DNA of 37,455 bases, from NCBI GenBank assembly GCA_023228885.1, contig JALOAJ010000025.1:1-37455 (forward strand), given 5' to 3'. Below the pieces are notes generated by a model that saw only the letters and a program-made list of their open reading frames with translations, was not told the origin of the DNA and did no database searches. Shown one piece after another: positions 1 through 8,515 of the stretch (position 1 is the stretch's first letter; every line of letters begins with the position of its first letter). Source of the stretch: Bacillota bacterium (lineage in GTDB: Bacteria > Bacillota > Clostridia > Monoglobales > Firm-18). A program made the translations under genes and the position numbers.

Positions 1-2058
1 GATTCTTGTTGCGCCGGTGAATATAACAACTTCGCCGTCAAAGGTAAACGCTTTAACAGAAAGCCTGTTTTCAAAACCGGAAGAATGAACATCCGCATCA
101 ATAACAAAAGCATAGTTGCTGCTTAGTGAAGATTGTGCTTCGTAGTATGCAATGCGACCGAATATGTCAAGGTAGAATACGCCTTCATACTGCAAGTCTA
201 AATCATCCGGATAAACTATACCGTTATCGGTTTTGTAGTATGCTCCGCCGATTTTGAATTCTGCATCGTCTTCGCTGGTTTTTTCTGCGATAACGCCTTC
301 AACAACATTACGAACAAGTGTGCAAACATAAACGGTTCTGTTGTTTGTGCCGACAGTTCTTCTTATTGAAAGAATGTCATTTTCCTCAAGTTCCGACCAA
401 TCAAGCTCTTTGCCGTCTATGTCATAAAGGGTTGATGAATAATCCGGCTGATTTTCTCCGAAATAAATAGCCCTGCCTTCTTTAACGCTTACCCTGCCTA
501 TTATGGGGTTAACCGAATCCACAACAGCATTTTCATAATGCGAAATATGTACCGTATCATAGTCATATTCGGTGTCCCTTGGGTTGATAAGCGCAAAGCT
601 TGCTGTACCATAGAAGTTATTTAAAATTGTGGTTAGCGTTCTGTCGTCCCTTTGTCCATTATAATAAACTTTTGCATCTGCATCAACGGTAAACTTTTCA
701 GCTGACCTTGCGTCTTTGGATGCCATGTAGCTTATTTCATAGCACCTTGCGCCAACCTTAACAATGTCTTCAATATCACTTGCAGCGATTGTAATTTCAT
801 CTGCCGAAGAAATATCTTTTGTTACATACAAAGCAACAGGATCATCGCCTGATGTTTCATCGTAATAAAGATAAATTATTACTTTGTAGCCAACAAATGA
901 TTTAAGATTTGTTTTACCAGCATCAATGCTTACTTTTGTGTCTTCTTCAAACTTTTCGCCTTTCCCGCCATAAATTGACCTGTATGCATTTAGAACCTCT
1001 ACTTGAACAAGGCTCTCTTTTTTGGAGCTTGAAAGATCATATGTTTGCTCAACCATTGCCTTAATTTTAATTATATTAAAGCTTTCGTTGAGCAATGTTC
1101 TTCTTGTTGTGTTGTTTGTGCCGTCATTTATAATATACTCTATGTATGTTCCAAAGCCTGTTTGTGTCATAAGCGGAACATCAAGTGAATTTACCAAAAG
1201 CTTAGCAAGCTTTCCGCGGTTGGCATAGTGATTGCTGACAATTGAAACACCGTCCGTTATACCAATTGTGTTTGCTTTTACTATATAGCCCCATTGGTCT
1301 ACCGTATCGGCATAGCCAAGCAAGGTTACAAGCGCTTCTATAACTTGTCCGTATGTTAACATGCTGCTTGGCATAAACTTTCCGTCTGAAACTTCACCCA
1401 TAATGCCCATTTTTGTTACAATACTAATGTAGCGTGATGCCCAATGTGATTCGTCTACATCGGAATATGGGGTTGTACCTGTCTCCCAAGGTAGCAAATA
1501 TTCTTTTGCAGCTAATTTTATTAAAATGACGGCAAGCTCCGCTCTTGTTATTGGTGCATGCGCATCAATTTCAGTTCCTGTGCCATCGCCCATAATTTCG
1601 AGCTGTTCGATTAAAGCTATCTCATCAAGGTAGGAATTATAATCGCTTTCATCACCGTTGTCGGTATCTATAATAATTTCAGGGAAAATAACTTGCGAGT
1701 TATATGTAATATATGTCTTGATATAAACATCACCCTGCGGGATGGGGATTTCATCCGTCACCATCCGCTTAGAGGCAGTATTTCCATCAACAAAAAGGGT
1801 AACGCTATTTGTGTCGATTAAAGTATTATTGGCATAACATTCAAGTATAAGCAAGCCAAGATTTTGGTTGTCCGCATAGTTGCTGTTTTTTATGTCTGCG
1901 TATGCCCTAACTGAAGCTACCCCATCAAGGGAATTTAAAAAGCTCCCGTCCGATTTTAAAAAACCGTATGAAGTAATTGTCGATGATTGTGTGGCAAAAA
2001 CGGATGTTACATTTACCAATAAGCAAACACAGATAAAAAGCGCCAGTTGCTTTTTCAT
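1..2058 (-). CDS. S-layer homology (SLH) domain exported protein, 3' end outside window
   Basis: An open frame of 686 codons on the minus strand runs off the left edge without a stop, so the C-terminus is missing. It starts at ATG 2056-2058 behind a strong AGGAGG site (2068-2073). Residues 1-22 (MKKQLALFICVCLLVNVTSV then FA) are a clear signal peptide. After a beta-rich stretch of about 115 residues, residues 140-265 carry SLH-type sequence: PITRAELAVILIKL, then SDVDESHWASRYISIVTKMGI, then a second unit ending in TYGQVIEALVTLLGYA. SLH repeats bind secondary wall polymers and hold proteins at the cell surface. The remaining 420 residues look beta-rich, acidic and non-enzymatic, and I do not recognise a domain. 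It has its own promoter and stands divergent from the zapA operon. The SLH call is secure; the role beyond wall attachment is unknown. Confidence 0.88.
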   Translation of the reverse strand, partial: MKKQLALFICVCLLVNVTSVFATQSSTITSYGFLKSDGSFLNSLDGVASVRAYADIKNSNYADNQNLGLLILECYANNTLIDTNSVTLFVDGNTASKRMVTDEIPIPQGDVYIKTYITYNSQVIFPEIIIDTDNGDESDYNSYLDEIALIEQLEIMGDGTGTEIDAHAPITRAELAVILIKLAAKEYLLPWETGTTPYSDVDESHWASRYISIVTKMGIMGEVSDGKFMPSSMLTYGQVIEALVTLLGYADTVDQWGYIVKANTIGITDGVSIVSNHYANRGKLAKLLVNSLDVPLMTQTGFGTYIEYIINDGTNNTTRRTLLNESFNIIKIKAMVEQTYDLSSSKKESLVQVEVLNAYRSIYGGKGEKFEEDTKVSIDAGKTNLKSFVGYKVIIYLYYDETSGDDPVALYVTKDISSADEITIAASDIEDIVKVGARCYEISYMASKDARSAEKFTVDADAKVYYNGQRDDRTLTTILNNFYGTASFALINPRDTEYDYDTVHISHYENAVVDSVNPIIGRVSVKEGRAIYFGENQPDYSSTLYDIDGKELDWSELEENDILSIRRTVGTNNRTVYVCTLVRNVVEGVIAEKTSEDDAEFKIGGAYYKTDNGIVYPDDLDLQYEGVFYLDIFGRIAYYEAQSSLSSNYAFVIDADVHSSGFENRLSVKAFTFDGEVVIFTGATRI

Positions 2059-2090
2059 ATTTAACCGCCTCCTAAAAATAAGCTTATCAT

Positions 2091-2119
2091 ATTTTACCAC
2101 AACATTCCAAAAACTTCAA
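2091..2119 (-). promoter_or_regulatory. Sigma-A-like promoter of the SLH protein gene
   Basis: On the minus strand TTGAAG (2114-2119) and TAAAAT (2091-2096) are separated by exactly 17 bases. They lie about 33 bases upstream of the SLH gene start, with the ribosome site in between. It begins directly after the stop codon of the small upstream reading frame, so the SLH gene can be transcribed on its own. Confidence 0.65.
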
Positions 2120-2251
2120 CTAACAAATATAAAACTTTGCAATTAACCCTAAAAAGCAAACGATGGACAGTATTGCCGCTATTGTAACCACTGCAATAAA
2201 AATTAACTCGGATTTTGTAACCACAAAAAACTTTGGTTTTAAAGGCTTCAT
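2120..2251 (-). CDS. Possible 43-residue single-pass membrane microprotein
   Basis: A small minus-strand frame encodes 43 residues. Residues 1-15 are basic (MKPLKPKFFVVTKSE). Residues 16-38 are one hydrophobic segment (LIFIAVVTIAAILSIVCFLG then LIA), followed by a four-to-five residue tail. The composition is that of a type II or tail-less membrane anchor. AAGGAG lies 13 bases before the ATG, which is longer than ideal. I do not recognise a family. It could be a genuine small membrane protein, or the leftover N-terminal anchor of a decayed larger protein: the basic start plus one helix resembles the anchor of many sporulation hydrolases, but nothing recognisable follows the stop. It lies upstream of the SLH gene in the same direction. 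Confidence 0.4.
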   Translation of the reverse strand: MKPLKPKFFVVTKSELIFIAVVTIAAILSIVCFLGLIAKFYIC

Positions 2252-2417
2252 AATATAAAAATTTCTCCTTTTTTAAATATTTTGCAACTGACAATGTCCC
2301 TGCTTTATAATTATTCAATACGCTTTTGGTATATTCCTGTATTGGGGCTTGCAATGATTTTGTGATTGGCAGATTTACAGCCTTATTAAATTATTTGATG
2401 AAAAATGGTAAAAGTAT

Positions 2418-2445
2418 TTGATTTTTTTTGTTTTTGGTATATAAT
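2418..2445 (+). promoter_or_regulatory. Promoter of the zapA-mre operon
   Basis: TTGATT (2418-2423) and a perfect TATAAT (2440-2445) are 16 bases apart, set in a T-rich spacer. The expected transcript starts near 2452, giving a leader of about 70 bases before zapA at 2523. No other convincing promoter appears until the mgsA terminator, so this may drive the whole group. Confidence 0.65.
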
Positions 2446-2522
2446 TATGGAAGGGTCGTTGGAGGGCAATATAGCAAAGCGCCATTTAGCTTTACTTTGA
2501 ATGATTTTAAAGGGGTGAAACA

Positions 2523-2894
2523 ATGTCAAAAAACAAGGTGACGGTGACGATAGCGGGCAAGGGGTACACTATTTTAAGCAGCGAAACAGAGGAATATGTG
2601 CAAAAAATAGCAGACCATCTTGATAAAAAAATATCTGAAGTAGCGTATTCAAACAGCCAATTTACTGTGCAAATGTCTACGATTCTTGCCGCTATCAATG
2701 TGACGGACGAATATTTTAAAAGCCTTAATGCGGCAGATAATTTGCGTCAACAAATTGGGCAATATATTGATGATGTATCGAAAGAACGGGCAGAACTAAC
2801 ATCACTGCGTGCTGAAAACGCACGATTGAAACAGCAGCTTAAAAACTGCGCAAATAATAATGCCAGCGCCCCCGACCAACAATCAATATTATAA
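2523..2894 (+). CDS. zapA: Cell division protein ZapA
   Basis: The 123-residue product has the ZapA layout: a small N-terminal beta domain (MSKNKVTVTIAGKGYTILSS), the typical EEYVQKIADHLDKKI segment near residues 23-37, and a long C-terminal coiled coil rich in Lys, Glu and Leu (residues 70-112). ZapA binds FtsZ at midcell, bundles its filaments and stabilises the early Z ring. The ATG follows AAGGGGTGA with good spacing. It is first in an operon of division and shape genes, which agrees with this role. The last ten residues (NNASAPDQQS) look disordered. Confidence 0.9.
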   Translation: MSKNKVTVTIAGKGYTILSSETEEYVQKIADHLDKKISEVAYSNSQFTVQMSTILAAINVTDEYFKSLNAADNLRQQIGQYIDDVSKERAELTSLRAENARLKQQLKNCANNNASAPDQQSIL

Positions 2895-2908
2895 AAGGAG
2901 CGCAAGGC

Positions 2909-3370
2909 TTGGAACTTAAAATTAAGTTTTTATCTGAAAAAATCGGCAAGCAAGTGCCTGCCCCATATTATGCAACGGACGGTTCGGCAGGTATGGACCT
3001 TGCGGCATGCATAGACAATGACATAACATTAAATCCGGGTGACAGGCACGCCGTGCCTACCGGAATTGCCATTGCCCTGCCTTCCGATGGATATGTAGGG
3101 CTTATTTTTGCAAGAAGCTCCCTTGGGCTCAAAAAAGGGATAACGCTGCCAAATGCAGTGGGCGTGATAGACAGCGATTACCGCGGCGAAATTATGGTTG
3201 CTCTTACGAACATATCAGACAAGCCATACACAATAAAGGTCGGCGAGCGCATTGCACAGCTTGTTATAATGCCTGTGTGCGCGGCAACCGTTACCGTGTG
3301 CGATAATCTCCCTGAAACAAAAAGGGGCGCCGGCGGGTTCGGTTCAACGGGGAAGTTTCGGCGTAATTGA
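2909..3370 (+). CDS. dut: Deoxyuridine triphosphatase (dUTPase)
   Basis: The 153-residue protein splits dUTP to dUMP and pyrophosphate, which keeps uracil out of DNA and feeds dTMP synthesis. All five motifs of the trimeric dUTPase family are present in order: GSAGMDL (residues 26-32), ARSSLGLK with the phosphate-contacting Arg-Ser, GVIDSDYRGEI with the catalytic Asp, GERIAQLVI, and the mobile C-terminal arm RGAGGFGSTG. Length is normal for a bacterial enzyme. The start is TTG at 2909, 9 bases after AAGGAG, and the gene lies only 14 bases after zapA, so they are co-transcribed. Confidence 0.96.
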   Translation: MELKIKFLSEKIGKQVPAPYYATDGSAGMDLAACIDNDITLNPGDRHAVPTGIAIALPSDGYVGLIFARSSLGLKKGITLPNAVGVIDSDYRGEIMVALTNISDKPYTIKVGERIAQLVIMPVCAATVTVCDNLPETKRGAGGFGSTGKFRRN

Positions 3371-3416
3371 TATTAAACTTGAATTTATGGTTAATATATA
3401 TTTATAGGTGAAAAAT

Positions 3417-3995
3417 GTGAAGAAAATAATTTTGGCATCCGGGTCGCCCCGAAGAAAAGCATTGCTTGAACAGGCAGGTCTTAGCTTTAGCGTTGTTGTA
3501 TCAAACTATAAAGAGGTTTACGATAACGATAAAACTGTTGATGATAACATGCGAATTATTGCGGCGGGCAAAGCATGGGATGTTGCGGATAGGCAAGAAA
3601 AGGATTGTGTGGTAATCGGCGCGGATACAATAGTTTGTGTCGGCGATGAAATACTTGGTAAACCAAAAGATGCTGCGCATGCCATAAAAATGCTAAAAAA
3701 ATTAAGCGGCAGAGAACATTTTGTCTACACCGGTCTTGCGGTGATAGAAAAATGCAGCGGTATATGCCGCACTCATGTTGAAAGGACAGGGGTAACCTTT
3801 AAAAGGCTTGACGAGGGTGAAATTACTGCATATGTGGAAACGGGCGAGCCTTTTGACAAAGCGGGGGCGTATGCCGTTCAAGGAAAGGGCGCTGTTTTTA
3901 TAAAAAATATAAGCGGCGATTACAACAATGTTGTGGGTTTGCCGCTTTACGGGCTTTTTTGTATGCTAAAAAGGTTTAATATAAAAATTATGTGA
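3417..3995 (+). CDS. maf: Maf-family nucleoside triphosphate pyrophosphatase
   Basis: The 192-residue product is a Maf/HAM1-like house-cleaning pyrophosphatase that removes non-canonical or modified nucleotides (dTTP/UTP or m7GTP types in characterised relatives). The N-terminal signature IILASGSPRRKALL is exact, followed by VIGADTIVCVGDEILGKPKD with the catalytic Asp and the motif SGREHFVYTGLAV. The start is GTG 3417, which has AGGTG five bases upstream; the in-frame GTG nine bases earlier has no ribosome site. Maf often sits just before mreB in Firmicutes, where Maf has been linked to septum formation. Which nucleotide it prefers cannot be told from this reading. Confidence 0.93.
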   Translation: MKKIILASGSPRRKALLEQAGLSFSVVVSNYKEVYDNDKTVDDNMRIIAAGKAWDVADRQEKDCVVIGADTIVCVGDEILGKPKDAAHAIKMLKKLSGREHFVYTGLAVIEKCSGICRTHVERTGVTFKRLDEGEITAYVETGEPFDKAGAYAVQGKGAVFIKNISGDYNNVVGLPLYGLFCMLKRFNIKIM

Positions 3996-4050
3996 TGAAG
4001 ACATTAATTTTAAAAAATTAAGTGGTATCTTCTGCGGAATGGAGTTTTTT

Positions 4051-5058
4051 ATGACGGTAAAAGATATTGGAATTGATTTGGGAACTGCAAATACATTGGT
4101 TCATGTTAAAGGAAAAGGCATTGTTGTTAAAGAACCCTCTGTTGTTGCAATAAACAAAGAAACGCGCGAAGTGCTTGCGGTGGGTGACAATGCAAAGGAA
4201 ATGCTGGGAAGAACGCCCGGCAACATTGTGGCAATACGCCCAATGAAGGACGGCGTTATCGCCGACTATGACATAACACGCAAAATGATTAAATACTTCA
4301 TTCAAAAGGCATGCCCGAAGCTGGGTTTTTTTAAGCCGCGCGTTATTGTTTGCATACCGTATGGAATTACCGAAGTTGAAAAAAGGGCGGTAGAGGAGGC
4401 GGTTGTGCAGGCGGGGGCAAGGGAGGCATATATTGTTGAGGAGCCTATGGCGGCGGCAATAGGTGCGGGTTTGCCAATAGAGGAGCCTATTGGAAACATG
4501 ATAGTTGATATAGGCGGCGGAACAAGCGAAGTTGCCGTTATATCGCTTGGCGGCATCGTTACGAGCGTGTCGCTTAGAAAAGCGGGGGATGCGCTTGATG
4601 ATGCTATAATTTCACATGTTAAAAAGAACAACAATCTTTTGGTTGGTGAGCGTACAGCCGAGGAAATAAAAATATACCTTGGCAGCGCGCATGATACAGG
4701 CGAAGATAAGTCTATGGAAATTCGGGGGCGTGACCTTATTTCCGGATTGCCCAAAACGATATCTTTAACGGCAAGCGAGGTGCGTGATGCGCTTAGTGAG
4801 CCCGTTTCCGCCATTATAGACGCAATAAAGGCAACCCTTGAAAAAACACCGCCCGAGCTTGCTTCCGACGTTATGGAAAAGGGTATAGTTTTAACAGGAG
4901 GCGGTGCGTTGCTACGAGGTTTTGATAAGCTGATAGAGCTTGAAACAGGCATTTCGGTTATTATTGCCGAAAACCCGCTTGATTGCGTGGTTATCGGAAC
5001 AGGCACCGTTTTGAATGAAATAGCCACGCTTAGAAAGGTGCTGGTTTCGCTAAAATAA
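4051..5058 (+). CDS. mreB: Rod shape-determining protein MreB
   Basis: The 335-residue actin-fold ATPase forms membrane-bound filaments that direct lateral wall synthesis. Visible motifs are the phosphate-1 loop DIGIDLGTANTLVHVKGKGI, PRVIVCIPYGITEVEKRAV, the phosphate-2 loop MIVDIGGGTSEVAVISLGGI, and the adenosine motif IVLTGGGALLRGFDKLI. I prefer ATG 4051, six bases after GGAG, over the ATG twelve bases upstream, whose codon overlaps that same ribosome site. It is followed by mreC, mreD and a class B PBP, the standard elongasome order. Confidence 0.97.
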   Translation: MTVKDIGIDLGTANTLVHVKGKGIVVKEPSVVAINKETREVLAVGDNAKEMLGRTPGNIVAIRPMKDGVIADYDITRKMIKYFIQKACPKLGFFKPRVIVCIPYGITEVEKRAVEEAVVQAGAREAYIVEEPMAAAIGAGLPIEEPIGNMIVDIGGGTSEVAVISLGGIVTSVSLRKAGDALDDAIISHVKKNNNLLVGERTAEEIKIYLGSAHDTGEDKSMEIRGRDLISGLPKTISLTASEVRDALSEPVSAIIDAIKATLEKTPPELASDVMEKGIVLTGGGALLRGFDKLIELETGISVIIAENPLDCVVIGTGTVLNEIATLRKVLVSLK

Positions 5059-5080
5059 AATTTGATAGCAGGTGCATTTT

Positions 5081-5917
5081 TTGAAAGAGCTGTTTACAAA
5101 TAAATATTTCATATTATTGCTTGTTGTAACGCTAATTTTGCTTACGGCGGCGGCGCTCTACACTTCAAACCGTGAAGAAATGACATTCGGAGAAGATTTG
5201 GTGGGCTCTGTCATAACTCCCTTTCAAGCGTTGTTTTCGTCCGCTGTCGGCGCAACGGAATGGTTTTTCGGGTATTTTTCAAATGTTGATAATCTGCGTG
5301 TCGATAATGCGGCTTTAACGCAGCAGGTTAATTCTTTAAATGATGCACTCAGGCAGGTTGAACATTATAAGATAGAAAATGAGCGGCTAAAAGCGCTGTT
5401 GATGTTGAAAGAGGACATGACGGAATACGGCATTGTGGCGGCGGAGGTAATAGCAAGGGACCCGGGCAGTTGGTACAGCTCCTTTACAATCAACAAAGGG
5501 CGCAGCGATGGGCTGCAAGCCCGTCAGGCTGTAATAACGAGCAACGGGCTTGTTGGACATATACATGAAATCGGCGCCGGTTGGGCAAAGGTTATATCGA
5601 TAATAGACACGCAAAGCAGCGTTGGGGCAATGGTGGCAAGAACGGGCGACATAGCCGTTATAGAAAGCGATATTGAGCTTATTCGCAACGGGCTTTGTAA
5701 AATGACCCACATAGGGAAAAACGCAAACATAATGACGGGTGACATGGTTGAAACATCCGGCTTGGGCGGGATATACCCCAAGGGGATACTAATCGGAAGA
5801 ATAAAGGAAATGAGCCCCGAAACAAGCGGGATATCGCAGTATGCCATAATTGAGCCGGCTGCTGATTTTGAACATATTTCAACCGTTGCTGTTCTAACTG
5901 CCTATCCCAACGAATAG
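5081..5917 (+). CDS. mreC: Rod shape-determining protein MreC
   Basis: The 278-residue product has a short cytoplasmic start and one membrane helix (YFILLLVVTLILLTAAALY, about residues 9-27). Next comes a coiled coil (VDNLRVDNAALTQQVNSLND to MLLK, about 65-110), then the extracytoplasmic double beta-barrel (AAEVIARDPGSWYSSFTINKG and VITSNGLVGHI onward). MreC bridges MreB/MreD and the elongation PBPs in the wall-facing space. TTG 5081 is chosen because AGGTG lies six bases before it; the in-frame GTG at 5072 overlaps that site. Confidence 0.94.
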   Translation: MKELFTNKYFILLLVVTLILLTAAALYTSNREEMTFGEDLVGSVITPFQALFSSAVGATEWFFGYFSNVDNLRVDNAALTQQVNSLNDALRQVEHYKIENERLKALLMLKEDMTEYGIVAAEVIARDPGSWYSSFTINKGRSDGLQARQAVITSNGLVGHIHEIGAGWAKVISIIDTQSSVGAMVARTGDIAVIESDIELIRNGLCKMTHIGKNANIMTGDMVETSGLGGIYPKGILIGRIKEMSPETSGISQYAIIEPAADFEHISTVAVLTAYPNE

Positions 5918-5929
5918 ACGGAGGTAAAA

Positions 5930-6427
5930 TTGAGCGGAGTTATATACACTATTTTAACGGTAATTTTTTGCGCGCTGCAAACAACTGTTTTTGAACATTT
6001 AAAGCTGTTTGGCACGCGCCCAAATTTGCTTATTGCGTTGGTAGTTTGCGTTGCGCTTGCACATGGAGCTTTGGCAGGCGGCGCTGTGGGGCTGCTTTGC
6101 GGCGTTGTGTCTGATATTATGGGTTGCGGCGTGTTCGGCATAAACTCGCTTTTGATGATGTATCTTGGAGCAGGAATAGGCTTTTTCAGCTCAAGCTTTT
6201 ATAGGATACGCAGTATTGTTGTTTTTATATTTGCATTTGCCGCATCCTTTACATACAAAATAATATATTACTTTTTGGTTTTTTATATTTGGGGAAAAGG
6301 CGCCATGCTGTTTGCTGTCGTTAATGAGGTGTTGCCGGGCAGTTTATACACCGCGATAGCATCTGTTTTTATAATTAAAATAATACAATTTGTAAATGGG
6401 CGGTTTAGCGCAAGGGCGGAGGTTTAA
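5930..6427 (+). CDS. mreD: Rod shape-determining membrane protein MreD
   Basis: The 165-residue protein is almost entirely hydrophobic with about five membrane helices, starting SGVIYTILTVIFCALQTTVF. It has the MreD-like segment RPNLLIALVVCVALAHGALAGGAVGLLCGVVSDI near residues 28-63. MreD is the integral membrane partner of MreC. The start is TTG 5930 after GGAGGT. It lies between mreC and the PBP2 gene, which supports the call given the low sequence conservation of this family. Confidence 0.88.
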   Translation: MSGVIYTILTVIFCALQTTVFEHLKLFGTRPNLLIALVVCVALAHGALAGGAVGLLCGVVSDIMGCGVFGINSLLMMYLGAGIGFFSSSFYRIRSIVVFIFAFAASFTYKIIYYFLVFYIWGKGAMLFAVVNEVLPGSLYTAIASVFIIKIIQFVNGRFSARAEV

Positions 6428-6431
6428 CGAG

Positions 6432-8486
6432 TTGAAAACACCTTTAAAGCTAAATAGATATATCATTTTATTTGCGGTAATTGCCGTAATTTGCGTTGCC
6501 ATTGTTGCAAGGGTTTTTAAGCTTCAGGTGGTGATGGGAGAGCATTATCGCGAGCAATCGGAAAATCAGCTTATTCGCTCCATGCCCATAAAAGCCCCGC
6601 GCGGTGAAATTCTTGATAAATACGGCAGACCGCTTATTACCAATCGGCAAGGGTTTAGCATAATATTTCATAAGGAATATATAAAGGCGGAAAATTTAAA
6701 CAGCCTTATTTTAAGGGTTATAAATGGGGCGGATTCTTACCGGGAAAACTATATTGACACCTTCCCGGTAACAAAAGAATTTCCCTTTGAATTTAATTTC
6801 CCCGGCAAAACCGGAGAAGGGCTTGAAACGGCGATAGATGAATTTAAAAAAAGTAAAAATATTGATATTTCCGCAAACGCAAATGATACGATTGATTTTT
6901 TTGCGCATTACTATAAAATCGAGGACGGGTTTACTGCAGACGAAATTAGAAAGATTATTGGCGTTAGGTATGAAATGGAAAACCGTTTATTTTCCAACAA
7001 CACGCCGTACACCTTTGCAACGGATGTGGATATCGCTTTTGTAACCTTTTTAAAAGAACAACAGCAGGATTTTCGGGGCGTCAGGGTGATAGCTGAGCCT
7101 ATTCGGGAATATGCCAACGGCGATTTGGCGGCGCATATACTTGGCAGAGCAGGCGTTATGTATAAAGAGGAGTATGAAACGCTTAGGGATAAGGGCTACA
7201 ATATAAACGATATAATAGGCAAGGATGGGATGGAAAAATATTTAGAGGAATATTTGCGGGGCAAAGACGGTGTTTCAAGCGTTGAATATAATATCAGCGG
7301 AGTAACATCACGAGTTTTGGAAAGCCAAGCGCCTATCCCCGGCAATTATGCTGTTTTGACGATTGACGCACGCCTTCAGCAGGCGTTGGAAGATTCGCTA
7401 AGCCGAAATATTCGTTTGTTAAGGCAAACCGCCAAAGGCAAAGAGGCGCATGCCGGCGCGGGGGTTGTTATAGATGTGAACACCGGCGAGGTGTTGGCAA
7501 TGGCATCGTATCCGACTTTCGACCCTTCAAAATTTAATGAGCAATGGGATATGCTAAGCCGCGATACTGATTATCCTATGTGGAATAGGGCGATAGCGGG
7601 GCAATATGCGCCCGGCTCTGTATTTAAAATTTTATCCGCCGTTGCCGCATTGGAATCGGGCGTTGTGCTACCGGAGGAGTTAATTAATTGCGAGGGTGTT
7701 TATAAAGCATACGCTTCATCAGGTTATGCGCCTGTGTGCTGGATATATTCATCTTACGGGCGGGGGCATGGGCGGCAAAATGTAACGCAAGCGCTTGAAA
7801 ACTCGTGTAACTATTATTTTTATGAAGTTGGCAGAAGGATGGAAATAGAAACAATGCACCGCTACGGCAAGGAATTTGGTTTGGGTGAGCAGACTAAGGT
7901 TGAGCTTACGGGCGAGGAAAAAGGAATTTTTGCATCTCGCGAATACCGTAAAAAGATTAACAGCATGTGGTATCCCGGCGATACCTTGCAAGCGGCAATC
8001 GGGCAATCCGACCATATGTTTACGCCAATTCAGCTTGCAAACTTTATTGCAACGATTGCCAACGGGGGCAAACGCCACAAAGTGCATTTGGTAAAAAGCG
8101 TTAAGACATACGGCGATGGTGATGTGCTTTTTGAAAACAAGCCGGAGCTTATTAACGATATAAATATAAGCTATGCAAATTATAAGGCTGTTTTAAGCGG
8201 GATGAAAAAGGTGTCGGAAACGGGAACCGCAAGCAGCGCATTTATTAATTTTAAAATTCCCATTGGCAGCAAAACTGGCAGCGCATCCGTTCCAAACGGG
8301 GCGGATAACGGATTGTTCGTTGCATTTGCGCCTTTTGACGACCCGCAAATAGCATTGGCGATTGTGGTTGAGCATGCAGGCGGCGGAGGGGCTGTTGCGC
8401 CGATTGCCAGAGATGTTATAGAGGCTTATATGTCGTCCGATATGGTGGACGATGAAATACAGCAATTTAACGAACTTATAAGATGA
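6432..8486 (+). CDS. mrdA: Penicillin-binding protein 2 (class B transpeptidase, elongation type)
   Basis: The 684-residue product is a D,D-transpeptidase that crosslinks peptidoglycan during cell elongation. It has one N-terminal membrane anchor (YIILFAVIAVICVAIVARVF), a PBP dimerisation domain beginning at IKAPRGEILDKYGRPL, and a C-terminal transpeptidase domain. The catalytic set is complete: SVFK with nucleophile Ser396 and Lys399, SCN at 458-460, and KTG at 614-616. The TTG at 6432 has GGAGG upstream and begins just past mreD; the in-frame ATG at 6396 would overlap mreD and lacks a site. The usual partner SEDS glycosyltransferase RodA is not encoded in this window. Confidence 0.95.
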   Translation: MKTPLKLNRYIILFAVIAVICVAIVARVFKLQVVMGEHYREQSENQLIRSMPIKAPRGEILDKYGRPLITNRQGFSIIFHKEYIKAENLNSLILRVINGADSYRENYIDTFPVTKEFPFEFNFPGKTGEGLETAIDEFKKSKNIDISANANDTIDFFAHYYKIEDGFTADEIRKIIGVRYEMENRLFSNNTPYTFATDVDIAFVTFLKEQQQDFRGVRVIAEPIREYANGDLAAHILGRAGVMYKEEYETLRDKGYNINDIIGKDGMEKYLEEYLRGKDGVSSVEYNISGVTSRVLESQAPIPGNYAVLTIDARLQQALEDSLSRNIRLLRQTAKGKEAHAGAGVVIDVNTGEVLAMASYPTFDPSKFNEQWDMLSRDTDYPMWNRAIAGQYAPGSVFKILSAVAALESGVVLPEELINCEGVYKAYASSGYAPVCWIYSSYGRGHGRQNVTQALENSCNYYFYEVGRRMEIETMHRYGKEFGLGEQTKVELTGEEKGIFASREYRKKINSMWYPGDTLQAAIGQSDHMFTPIQLANFIATIANGGKRHKVHLVKSVKTYGDGDVLFENKPELINDINISYANYKAVLSGMKKVSETGTASSAFINFKIPIGSKTGSASVPNGADNGLFVAFAPFDDPQIALAIVVEHAGGGGAVAPIARDVIEAYMSSDMVDDEIQQFNELIR

Positions 8487-8515
8487 TGTAAAAACAGCAA
8501 AAAAAGGGGGATAAT

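Noticed and set aside
2094..2354. Minus-strand frame of 86 residues upstream of the SLH gene
   Set aside because: It overlaps the 43-residue frame in another phase, lacks a ribosome site and has a random composition.
4302..5027. Long minus-strand open frame opposite mreB
   Set aside because: Its product is Ser/Ile/Pro-rich and matches no family, and it mirrors a clearly real gene. It is a shadow frame.
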